A DNA stretch of 21,165 nucleotides from assembly GCA_035570595.1 (NCBI GenBank), contig DATMLF010000022.1:1-21165 (forward strand). The letters are read 5' to 3'. The translations under genes were made by a program, and so were the position numbers. This DNA is from AP-15 sp035570595. Its GTDB lineage: Bacteria; Pseudomonadota; Alphaproteobacteria; ATCC43930; CGMCC-115725. Below, piece by piece: positions 15,044 to 21,165 of the stretch (position 1 is the stretch's first letter; each line of letters starts with the position of its first letter). The notes beneath the pieces were generated by a model. That model had not been told where the DNA came from. It made no database searches and worked only from the letters and a program-made list of their open reading frames with translations.

Positions 15044-15928
15044 ATGCCGCTGTCGATCCGCTCTTTGCATCCGGTCTTTGCCGGCGAAGTGACCGGGGTG
15101 GACTGCCGCCGGCCGCTCGACCGTGACGAGGTCGCGGCGATCGAGGCGGGCATGGACGAATACGCCGTCGTGGTCTTTCCGGATCAGCCGTTGACCGACG
15201 CCGAGCAGATCGCGTTCACCCGCCACTTTGGCGAACTCGAGGGCTACAATACGCCAGGTCATGTCCGGCGGCGCGAGGACCATCGGCTCGGCCCCGGCAT
15301 CGCCGACTTCTCGAACCTCGACAAATCAGGCGCGATCATGTCGGCCGAGGACCGCGTGTGGTTCTTCAAGCTCGCCGACCGGCTGTGGCATTCGGACAGC
15401 TCGTTCCGCCCGATCCCGGCGAAATATTCGCTGCTGTCCGGCCGGCTCATCCCGTCCTGGGGCGCCGACACCGAATTTGCCGACATGCGCGCCGCCTACG
15501 ACGCGCTCGACGAGCGCACCAGGGATGAGCTCGAGGATCTCGTCTGCGAGCATTCGCTCGTGTATTCGCGCGAGGCGATCGGCTTCACGCAACTGACCCC
15601 CGAGGAAATCGAGGCGTTTCGACCGGTGCGCCAGCCGCTCGTCCGCCGGCATCCCGCGACCGGCCGCAAGTCGCTGTTTCTCGCGGCGCATGCCGGCGCG
15701 ATCGTCGGCTGGACGACCCCCGAGGCGCGGATGTTCCTGCGCGATCTGACCGAGCACGCGACGCAGCGCGAATTCGTCTATTCGCACCACTGGCGGCCGA
15801 ACGACCTTGTCATGTGGGACAACCGCACGACGATGCACCGCGCCCGCCGCTTCGACCACCGCGAGGTCCGCGACGTGCGCCGCACGACCCTGGCCGGCGA
15901 CTCACCTTTGATCGAGCAGCCGGCTTAG
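15044..15928 (+). CDS. TauD/TfdA family 2-oxoglutarate-dependent dioxygenase
   Basis: A 294-residue Fe(II)/2-oxoglutarate dioxygenase. The metal triad is H116 and D118 ('RLWHSDSSFR') and H265 ('NRTTMHRARRF'), with the 2-oxoglutarate-binding arginine at about R279/R280 ('REVRDVRRTTLAGD'). Other family marks are 'AVVVFPDQPLTDAEQIAFTR', 'HFGELE' and 'GADTEFADMRAAYDAL' (usually GGDTEFADM...; the first glycine pair is G-A here). 'WDNRTTMHRARRF' is TfdA-like rather than TauD-like. Such enzymes hydroxylate and cleave substrates such as 2,4-D or taurine; the substrate here is unknown. GAGGAG lies eight bases before the ATG. A RidA-like gene follows after 32 bp in the same direction, so they are probably co-transcribed. 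Confidence 0.93.
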   Translation: MPLSIRSLHPVFAGEVTGVDCRRPLDRDEVAAIEAGMDEYAVVVFPDQPLTDAEQIAFTRHFGELEGYNTPGHVRRREDHRLGPGIADFSNLDKSGAIMSAEDRVWFFKLADRLWHSDSSFRPIPAKYSLLSGRLIPSWGADTEFADMRAAYDALDERTRDELEDLVCEHSLVYSREAIGFTQLTPEEIEAFRPVRQPLVRRHPATGRKSLFLAAHAGAIVGWTTPEARMFLRDLTEHATQREFVYSHHWRPNDLVMWDNRTTMHRARRFDHREVRDVRRTTLAGDSPLIEQPA

Positions 15929-15960
15929 CTCCAGGCCGGCGCAACGGGGAGGATCACTAG

Positions 15961-16347
15961 ATGGCACAGCGTCAAAGCGTCAATTTCCCAGGCTTTGCGC
16001 ATTCGAACCCGATCCCGAACGCCAGCCGGATCGGCGACATCATGATGACGAGCGTGATCAGCGGCGTCGATCCCGGCACCCGCGACCTGCCATCCGATCT
16101 CGAAGGCCAGGTCGCGAACCTGTTCCATCATATCCGTAGCGCTGTCGAGGCGGCCGGCGGCAGCCCCGACGACATCATAAAGGTCAACTTTTACATGAAG
16201 GACCCGGCGACCGGCCGCGCCGCGCTTAACGGCGAGTGGGTCAAGATGTTCCCGGACGCCAATGCCCGCCCGGCGCGCCACACGCTGGCGCTCGGCGCCG
16301 AGAGCAACGCGCTCGTCACCTGCGACTTCACGGCGGTTTTCAGCTGA
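15961..16347 (+). CDS. RidA family protein (non-canonical)
   Basis: A 128-residue YjgF/YER057c/UK114 (Rid) family protein. The fold signatures are 'GDIMMTSVISGVDPGT', 'DLEGQVANLFHHIRSAVEAAG' and 'DIIKVNFYMKDPATGRAALN', followed by 'ARPARHTLAL'. Archetypal RidA deaminates reactive enamine/imine intermediates using a conserved arginine and a C-terminal 'VEIEAIA'-type strand with glutamate. Here the strand reads 'NALVTCDFTAVFS' without that glutamate, and the Arg position is at best R106, so it belongs to another Rid subgroup and imine deaminase activity should not be assumed. GGGGAGG precedes the ATG by about nine bases. It is the second gene of the dioxygenase operon; a pathway role there is likely. 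Confidence 0.92.
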   Translation: MAQRQSVNFPGFAHSNPIPNASRIGDIMMTSVISGVDPGTRDLPSDLEGQVANLFHHIRSAVEAAGGSPDDIIKVNFYMKDPATGRAALNGEWVKMFPDANARPARHTLALGAESNALVTCDFTAVFS

Positions 16348-16355
16348 CGGCGGGC

Positions 16356-16415
16356 CGCTCGTCCAAAGTCTCCGTCGCTCGTCGTAAGTTTCGCTCGCCG
16401 CCCTAAGGTTTCGAC
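16356..16415. repeat. Three degenerate 20-bp tandem repeats
   Basis: CGCTCGTCCAAAGTCTCCGT (16356-16375), CGCTCGTCGTAAGTTTCGCT (16376-16395) and CGCCGCCCTAAGGTTTCGAC (16396-16415) align end to end with a 20-bp period just after the RidA-like stop. They fall in the short convergent gap before the second LLM gene. Confidence 0.5.
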
Positions 16416-16434
16416 GGCGGCCGCGGCGCCGTGC

Positions 16435-17682
16435 TCAGCCTCTGCCGGCTTCCCGGCGAGCCGCTTCGAGATCCGGCAGGTTGCTCGCCGACACCGCACC
16501 CAGGCGCGACCCGCGGGTCACCGCGAGGGCGGCGCGCGCGGCGTCGTTCTCGTTGATCTTGGCCATGATCGCCTCCTTGGCGCGGTCGAATACGCCGCGG
16601 TTGGTGGCGACAAAATGCTGCGATTCCTGAAGCTTGGCGAGATAGCCGTTGACCTGCGGCACGACATAGCGCGCCACCATGTCCCAGCTGCGCATCGTGT
16701 TTTCCGGGTTGGCCCAGTCGTGCACAAAGCCGACGACGGTGCCAAAGCCGCCGCTTACCTCGAGGACGGACTTGATCCGCGCCGCCAAATCGTCCGGGGT
16801 TCCGATCGTCGCGGCGGCGCCGTCGCCAAACGCGGTCTTTTCGATTGCCTCGTCGGGATCGCGGAACGGTGTGGCACCCGGCCGCTGCAAGGTGCCGACG
16901 ATGTACTGGTTGTGGTGGCGCAGCAGCCCCTCACGGGCCTCGGCGCACGCCTGTTCACGCGTCTCGGCGATGTGCCAGCTCAACAGCACCCGCCAGTCTT
17001 TGCGGTCGACGGTCGTGCCGTGCTTTTTGGCGGCGCCCTCGGCAAAGCCCCATTGCGTCGCCAGCGCGTTCAAGCCTTCGCTCGACATCGAGCCGATCGA
17101 AATGACGCCGATTCCATGCTTGCCGGCCAAGGTCATCCCCGACGGGCTGATCTGCGAGGCCACCGCGAACGGCATTTGCTCCTGCAGCGGCAACAGCTGC
17201 AAGGCCGCGTCCTGCAGCGTGAACCAGTCGCTTTTCGCGGTCACCCGCTCGCCGTTGAACAGCCGCCGGATGACGCCGATCGCCTCGTCCTGGCGGTCGC
17301 GCTGGACCATCGGGTCGATCGCGAGCGTGTGCGCGTCCGAGGCGAGCGCCCCCGGGCCGGACCCGAAGATCGCCCGCCCGCCGGTCATCCAGTCGAGCTG
17401 GACCATGCGCTGGGCGACGTTGAACGGGTGGTGATAGGGCAGCGAGACGACGCCGGTCGCGAGTCTGATGCGCTTGGAGCGCTCGCCGGCCGCGGCCAGG
17501 AACATTTCGGGCGAGCCGATCATCTCCCAGCCGCTCGAATGGTGCTCGCCGCACCAGAACTCGTCGTAGCCGAGCCGGTCGAGATGCTCGACGAGGTCGA
17601 GGTCGCGGCGGAACTGCAGCATCGGGTTCTCGCCGACCGGATGATGCGGGGCAAGAAAGGCGCCGAATTTAAGACGCGGCAT
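16435..17682 (-). CDS. LLM class flavin-dependent oxidoreductase (monooxygenase-type)
   Basis: A 415-residue luciferase-like monooxygenase. Motifs run in order: 'LKFGAFLAPHHPVGENP' (strand 1), 'GYDEFWCGEHHSSGWEM' (conserved EHH loop), 'RIRLATGVVSLPYHHPFNVA', 'MTGGRAIFGSGPGALASDA', 'EAIGVIRRLFNGERVTAKSD', 'QMPFAVASQISPSGMTLAGK' and 'ATIGTPDDLAARIKSVLE'. This is the larger, limonene-monooxygenase-like branch, which works with reduced flavin supplied by a partner reductase; no reductase gene is seen in the window. ATG 17682 follows GAGGAGAATGG; the frame extends to 17883 without family similarity. It is convergent with the dioxygenase/RidA operon and shares little similarity with the first LLM protein. 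The substrate is unknown. Confidence 0.92.
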   Translation of the reverse strand: MPRLKFGAFLAPHHPVGENPMLQFRRDLDLVEHLDRLGYDEFWCGEHHSSGWEMIGSPEMFLAAAGERSKRIRLATGVVSLPYHHPFNVAQRMVQLDWMTGGRAIFGSGPGALASDAHTLAIDPMVQRDRQDEAIGVIRRLFNGERVTAKSDWFTLQDAALQLLPLQEQMPFAVASQISPSGMTLAGKHGIGVISIGSMSSEGLNALATQWGFAEGAAKKHGTTVDRKDWRVLLSWHIAETREQACAEAREGLLRHHNQYIVGTLQRPGATPFRDPDEAIEKTAFGDGAAATIGTPDDLAARIKSVLEVSGGFGTVVGFVHDWANPENTMRSWDMVARYVVPQVNGYLAKLQESQHFVATNRGVFDRAKEAIMAKINENDAARAALAVTRGSRLGAVSASNLPDLEAARREAGRG

Positions 17683-17909
17683 GATCCATTCTCCTCGGTG
17701 CTCGTCCGGCGCACGACCGGAGGAACGGGGCTTGCGAAGGTCGCGCCAACCTCGGCGCACCCTCGCCTGGCCGACATTGATCCCGATCGAGCCGCCTCGG
17801 TCAACCTTGGCCGGACCGCCGCACCGCCGCTCGCGGGCCCGGACGCGCCGACCCGACGCATGGGGCGCCGTGAGGCGGCGCACCGGCGGCGCGGCGCGGC
17901 CTAAAATTT

Positions 17910-17935
17910 GGGACCCTTGGACGATGTCGCGCGTT
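17910..17935 (+). promoter_or_regulatory. Candidate EcfG (general stress sigma factor) promoter
   Basis: GGGAC (17910-17914), a 17-bp spacer and CGTT (17932-17935) match the alphaproteobacterial EcfG consensus GGAAC-N16/17-CGTT except for one base in the -35. It sits about 30 bp before the small anchored protein, whose type fits the stress regulon. The evidence is suggestive only. Confidence 0.35.
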
Positions 17936-17966
17936 CGATGACTGAGCCCGTCTAATGGAGACTGCG

Positions 17967-18350
17967 ATGCAAAGCCATCCCGACCCGGACACGATCGCCG
18001 ACGAAGCCGTGGGCCAGACGCATGCGACGCCGCCGCCAGAGAGCGTCATGCAGAAAGAGCATATGTCGGCCGAAGAGGCTGCACGGCGCAATGCCCCGGC
18101 CCCCGGGCCCGAGGCGAGCATGCCGGAAAAGACCGCGGCCGCTGTCGGCGAGCGCACGGGGGACGCCTATGCCGACCCCGGGTCCCCGCCAAGGCGGCGG
18201 GAAAACCGCGCCGCCGATCGCGCGCTGTCGACCGGCCGAGGATTGGTCCAGAGCGTGTCCGACCAGTTTTCCAACCAGCGGCTGATGGGGCTGGTTGGCG
18301 CCTTTGGTCTCGGCTTTGTCGCGGCAATGCTGCTTCAGGGCCGCCGTTAG
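17967..18350 (+). CDS. Small C-terminally anchored hypothetical protein
   Basis: A 127-residue protein of no recognised family. The first 90 residues are hydrophilic, rich in Ala, Pro, Glu and Arg, and probably disordered. The end 'LMGLVGAFGLGFVAAMLLQGRR' is a single hydrophobic membrane segment closed by two arginines. This overall plan, soluble region plus C-terminal anchor ending in GRR, resembles ElaB/YqjD/DUF883-type stress proteins, but the characteristic long helical repeat is missing. Start 17967 is preferred because GGAG lies six bases before it; ATG 17955 has no ribosome site. It is divergent from the LLM gene (284 bp). A possible EcfG promoter upstream would place it in the general stress response. 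Confidence 0.7.
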   Translation: MQSHPDPDTIADEAVGQTHATPPPESVMQKEHMSAEEAARRNAPAPGPEASMPEKTAAAVGERTGDAYADPGSPPRRRENRAADRALSTGRGLVQSVSDQFSNQRLMGLVGAFGLGFVAAMLLQGRR

Positions 18351-18913
18351 CCGGGAATTCGCGACATCGCGACGTGAGACCGCGCAAAGCACCCGGCAGC
18401 GAAAGCATTCGTTTCCGAGTGCACGTCTTGCAAGGTTAAACGGGAGCAGCGGGAGGAATTTAACGCGTCTTATCCATTTTTCGTCGAAGGAGGCTGTAAT
18501 CCTAATCGCGAGTTTTGATTGGCCCTGGCGTGAGCTGTTGGCATTTTCAACCGAAGCGTGCCCCGGCTTGATCGCTGAACGAGACCCTGCGCCCCCTGTT
18601 CGCTGCCAGGGAGGCTTTGCCGGTGCGGGCATGGATTTGGCTAAGGCTTCCGACGCGGCGTCTGCCGGATTGACGACACGCCCTAGCCCAAGCTTTCGAT
18701 AATTAAACGACGCGTGCCGCGCGCGCGGCATCGTATTCTCGCGGGGGATTCTCGCGGGCACCGGTTTTCGCCGGCCGGGTGAGATCGGGTCAAAGGAAGT
18801 TGCCCACACGTTATCTCCACCTGATAAAACGGGCGGAACAGGTGACGCGGCGGAACCGGCGCGGGCGGTTGGCCGAGCGGCTCGCGGCGATGCCGAAAAC
18901 GGGAGACGGGGCG
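18351..18913. other. 563-bp gap of lower GC without a recognisable gene
   Basis: The stretch 18360-18720 is visibly less GC-rich than its surroundings, and its open frames on either strand carry no family motifs. It contains an 11-bp direct repeat, ATTCTCGCGGG, at 18735-18745 and 18748-18758, which could be a regulator site ahead of the binding-protein gene. A strong sigma70 promoter was not found. It may include remnants of transferred DNA. Confidence 0.4.
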
Positions 18914-19777
18914 ATGCAGATAATTGCGCGAGGACAGCTTGCGCTGGCGGTGGCCGCGGCGCTCGTGCTCGCCGCGACGGGTGCGGCCGCGGGCGCGACC
19001 TTGGATCACATCAGCCGGGACAAGACGCTTCGCATCGCCTATCGCGACGACGCACCGCCCTTTTCGTATAAAGGAAAGACCGCCGAGCCGGCCGGCTTTA
19101 TGCTCGACCTGTGCCGCGCCGTAGCAAAAAACCTGGCGCAGCAATTGGGCCTGCCGCCGCTCAAGATCGACTATGTCAAGGTCACCGCCGCCGACCGCTT
19201 CGACGCGATCACCCAGAGCAAGGCCGACCTGTTGTGCGAGCCGACGACCCAGACCTTGTCACGCCGCGCACAGGTCGATTTTTCGATCCCGACCTTTGTC
19301 GACGGCGCCGGCCTGTTGATCCGCGACAACGGGCCAAAGAGCCTGACCGCACTCGGCGGCCACAAGATCGGCGTGCTCGCCGGCACCACGACCGAGGACG
19401 AGCTGCGCGCCTCGCTAAAGGACGCCGGCATCACCGCCGACGTGATTCCGGCGGACACCCACGACGCCGGCCTCGCGATGCTCGACGACGGCAAGATCTC
19501 GGCTTATTTCGCCGACCGCGGCATCCTGATGTTTCTCGCCCAGCAGAGCAACGACCCCGGCAAATTGCTGCTCGCCGACAACTACCTGACGGTCGAGCCC
19601 TACGCGCTGGCATTGCCGCACGGCGACGAGGATTTCCGGCTGGCGGTCGACCGGGCGCTCAGCACGATCTACCGCTCGGGCCAGATCGCCGCGATCTTCA
19701 CCCATACCTTCGGCAGCGACACCAAGCCGAGCAAAACCTTGCAGACCCTCTACCTCGTTTCGGCGCTGCCCGACTGA
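18914..19777 (+). CDS. Amino-acid-type ABC transporter substrate-binding protein (family 3)
   Basis: A 287-residue periplasmic binding protein. The signal peptide (residues 1-27, core LALAVAAALVLAATGAAAG) is followed by the family-3 opening 'LRIAYRDDAPPFSYKG' and the signature 'GFMLDLCRAVAKNLAQQLGL'. Later come 'FDAITQSKADLLCEPTTQT', 'RRAQVDFSIPTFVDGAGLLI', 'LGGHKIGVLAGTTTEDELRA' and 'GKISAYFADRGILMFL', all matching polar amino-acid binding proteins such as GltI. 'PTTQTLSRRAQVDFS' carries the ligand-carboxylate arginine. ATG 18914 has GGAGACGGGG upstream; the frame continues to 18779 without signal-like sequence. No permease or ATPase gene follows (a convergent VOC gene does), so it is an orphan; the transporter may be encoded elsewhere. 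Confidence 0.9.
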   Translation: MQIIARGQLALAVAAALVLAATGAAAGATLDHISRDKTLRIAYRDDAPPFSYKGKTAEPAGFMLDLCRAVAKNLAQQLGLPPLKIDYVKVTAADRFDAITQSKADLLCEPTTQTLSRRAQVDFSIPTFVDGAGLLIRDNGPKSLTALGGHKIGVLAGTTTEDELRASLKDAGITADVIPADTHDAGLAMLDDGKISAYFADRGILMFLAQQSNDPGKLLLADNYLTVEPYALALPHGDEDFRLAVDRALSTIYRSGQIAAIFTHTFGSDTKPSKTLQTLYLVSALPD

Positions 19778-19809
19778 GCGCCGTCCGCTTTACAACCCGT
19801 AATCCGCCT

Positions 19810-19886
19810 TGCCCGGACATGATGCGGGCACCCGCGCCTTCGCGCGCCCGAGAGGCAGACGTGGATACGCGGGACAAGCTCGCGCA
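19810..19886. repeat. Degenerate REP-like palindromes
   Basis: TGCCCG-gacatgatg-CGGGCA (19810-19830) and GACGTGGATACGCGGGACAA (from 19858) lie in the convergent gap between the binding-protein and VOC genes. The GACGTGGAT start also occurs in the REP-like unit near 11365, suggesting decayed copies of the same repeat class. Confidence 0.4.
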
Positions 19887-19948
19887 AAACGGTGGTGACC
19901 GAGACACCGCATCTCATGTCACGCGTAACTTGCGTGGCGCGAACGCCG

Positions 19949-20872
19949 TTATCTGACCTCGACGAGCTCGATCGCCTCACGGCTTGGGCCCTCGATCATC
20001 AGGGCACGGGTCGGCCCCAGCGGGTAGATCGGGTCGAGGATTCTGACACCCTCGCTGTCGAGCTTGTCGGCCCACGCGTCGAGGTCGGCGACCGCGAGCG
20101 CGATGTGGTCCTGCAATTGCCCGCGCGACGGGGCGAGCGGCGCCTCCCCCTGGTTCGCGTACCACATCATCGACACGTCGCCGAATTCGACGCCGGCGCG
20201 CGGCGCGCGGAACATGCCTTCGCGGTTCAGCGCCGGCCAGGTGCGGTCGGGGCCGCGGGCGGGCTTGCCGTCCGGCCCGGTCACCGGCGCCGGCGTGTAG
20301 CCCGGCCGCATCGGCGCGTTCAGGTGCTTCTGGTACCATTCGAACGCCGCGATCGGGTCCTCCTGGTAAAGGTGCACGTGGTTGAAGCGCTCCTCGGGGT
20401 GGTTGCCGGCATATTCGACAAGCGCCTCGTCGGGGCCGCGCATATAGGCAAACCCGCCGCCGCCCGCCGGCTTGACGGCGTTCGCCTTGGCCTCGGCGAT
20501 CTGCGTGCAGGTCAGCCCCAAAACCCCGCCGACACTCGGCCAGGTGTCGCTCGAGATCAGCACCGAGCCGCCCTCGTCGGTCGTGTAAAGCGGCAGCAAT
20601 TCCACCTCGCCCCGGCTTCTGTAGGTTTCGAGGCACTGGCGGGCATCGGTTACGTGCCAGCCGAAGTGCCAGATGGCGCTCTGCGGCTCGGTCGGGGGCG
20701 GCTCGTCGACCTTGGTGAACAGCACCAACACGTCATTGGGGGATTGAAGCGCAGCAAAGCCGCCCCAGCTGCCCTTCGCGGTCGTCGGAAACTGGCGCGT
20801 GTAAAACTCGATCGCACGGTCAGGATCGAGCGAATTTAAATGCAGGTGATGAAATCGGGGCGGCGGCAGCAT
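19949..20872 (-). CDS. VOC family protein with two or more VOC modules
   Basis: A 307-residue protein of the glyoxalase/dioxygenase superfamily. Module 1 starts 'FHHLHLNSLDPDRAIEFYTR' and includes 'SAIWHFGWHV'. A middle segment 'ERFNHVHLYQEDPIAAFEWY' starts a second module. A further strand set is 'LQDHIALAVADLDAWADKLD', closing with 'TRALMIEGPSREAIELVEVR', where the final Glu is a likely metal ligand. Repeated 'H.H/H.A' strand starts with terminal E fit a metal-dependent VOC enzyme; the reaction is unknown. The ATG has a strong GGAGGAG site at seven to eight bases. It is on the same strand as folP, 87 bp downstream of it, so co-transcription is possible though no functional link is evident. 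Confidence 0.88.
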   Translation of the reverse strand: MLPPPRFHHLHLNSLDPDRAIEFYTRQFPTTAKGSWGGFAALQSPNDVLVLFTKVDEPPPTEPQSAIWHFGWHVTDARQCLETYRSRGEVELLPLYTTDEGGSVLISSDTWPSVGGVLGLTCTQIAEAKANAVKPAGGGGFAYMRGPDEALVEYAGNHPEERFNHVHLYQEDPIAAFEWYQKHLNAPMRPGYTPAPVTGPDGKPARGPDRTWPALNREGMFRAPRAGVEFGDVSMMWYANQGEAPLAPSRGQLQDHIALAVADLDAWADKLDSEGVRILDPIYPLGPTRALMIEGPSREAIELVEVR

Positions 20873-20959
20873 CAGGGTCTCCTCCCGGGCGGCGGACTGT
20901 CGCTCCCAGTATGCGCCATTCGCACGCCGAAAGACTATCGCCGGCCGCCGGTCGCGGCG

Positions 20960-21165
20960 TTACCCGGCCGCCGCCGCGCGCAGCGCCGCGGCGATGCTAA
21001 GGCCGTCGGCGAGCGCGCCCGGGTCATGGGTCCGGATGTAGTCGGCGCCCTGCTCGGCGGCATAAAGCTCGGCGGCCAGGGTCGCCGCGCCAAGCTCGGC
21101 GGCGGTCGAGCGCCGGGCGAGCGCGCGCAAAAACGATTTGCGCGACACCGAGACCAGCACCGGCA
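20960..21165 (-). CDS. folP: Dihydropteroate synthase, C-terminal part (cut by window edge)
   Basis: The last 68 or so residues of a protein whose frame is open to the right edge. 'PVLVSVSRKSFLRAL' is the DHPS strand-7 motif (normally G.SRKSF.G; the lysine and arginine contact pterin and phosphate). 'AATLAAELYAAEQGADYIRT' followed by 'HDPGALADGLSIAAAL' is the standard C-terminal helix and R-x-HD motif. The enzyme condenses p-aminobenzoate with hydroxymethylpterin diphosphate in folate synthesis. Note that RKSF is followed by LR rather than the usual LG or IG, which is a mild divergence. The start is outside the window. Confidence 0.75.
   Translation of the reverse strand, partial: PVLVSVSRKSFLRALARRSTAAELGAATLAAELYAAEQGADYIRTHDPGALADGLSIAAALRAAAAG

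Noticed and set aside
18670..18698. TTGACG ... GATAAT as a sigma70 promoter for the binding-protein gene
   Set aside because: The spacer is about 22 bp, too long for efficient sigma70 recognition.
18295..18702. 135-residue plus-strand open frame in the low-GC gap
   Set aside because: The start lies inside the preceding gene, there is no Shine-Dalgarno, and the sequence shows no recognisable domain.
17952..18809. 285-residue minus-strand open frame spanning the anchored-protein gene and the following gap
   Set aside because: It has no motifs and no ribosome site; it opposes a plus-strand gene with a good start and a membrane segment.
18866..18925. tRNA-like D-arm sequence (GTTGGCCGAGCGGCT) suggesting a tRNA-Ser/Leu gene
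   Set aside because: There is no matching acceptor stem, anticodon arm or GTTCGA-type T arm downstream, and the signal peptide of the binding protein starts within this stretch.

Overview
The window is GC-rich DNA (roughly two thirds G+C by eye) densely packed with bacterial genes on both strands. Two lines of evidence suggest an alphaproteobacterium, probably a soil or plant-associated Rhodospirillales or Hyphomicrobiales type: the rmuC promoter carries two perfect GTTC-N7-GTTC LexA boxes, which is the alphaproteobacterial SOS operator, and the intergenic regions hold GTGGCCGGG/CCCGGCCAC palindromes of a kind common in that class. No rRNA, tRNA, CRISPR array, phage or intact mobile element was seen.

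Layout. Positions 1-3000 hold the tail of a VOC-family protein, an exported GlcG/HbpS-type heme-binding protein, an SRPBCC (AHSA1-type) protein on the minus strand, and a class III nucleotide cyclase divergent from it. A first luciferase-like flavin oxidoreductase follows (3141-4049). A scarred intergenic region (4050-4653) holds a nested palindromic repeat and the decayed N-terminus of an IS110-family transposase. Positions 4654-6688 hold asnS (minus) divergent from a HIT-family hydrolase. Positions 6866-8518 form a compact molybdenum-type cluster: a ModE-like DNA-binding domain without its metal-binding half, a DUF364 putative metal-chelation protein, and a stand-alone 68-residue molbindin (Mop). 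rmuC (8788-10290) follows behind a strong sigma70 promoter overlapped and flanked by LexA boxes.

From 10357 to the end the content is catabolic or accessory. It comprises an SMP-30/gluconolactonase-like protein and an N-acyl-D-amino-acid deacylase-type amidohydrolase (both minus, separated by REP-like palindromes), an exported FKBP prolyl isomerase, a VOC protein, a TauD/TfdA dioxygenase with a RidA-like protein in one operon, and a second luciferase-like oxidoreductase. A small C-terminally anchored protein behind a possible EcfG promoter follows, then an orphan amino-acid-type periplasmic binding protein, a two-module VOC protein, and the 3' end of folP (minus, running off the right edge).

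How the genes may work together. The Mo cluster looks like a regulator/metal-storage module. The rmuC locus is a DNA-damage response unit. The dioxygenase, RidA, VOC, flavin oxidoreductase, deacylase and lactonase genes look like scattered small-molecule degradation functions whose substrates cannot be read from sequence. The most distinctive signals are the paired LexA boxes at rmuC, the split ModE/Mop arrangement around DUF364, the DUF364 terminator buried inside the 3' end of the convergent ModE-like gene, and the nested palindrome next to the IS110 relic.
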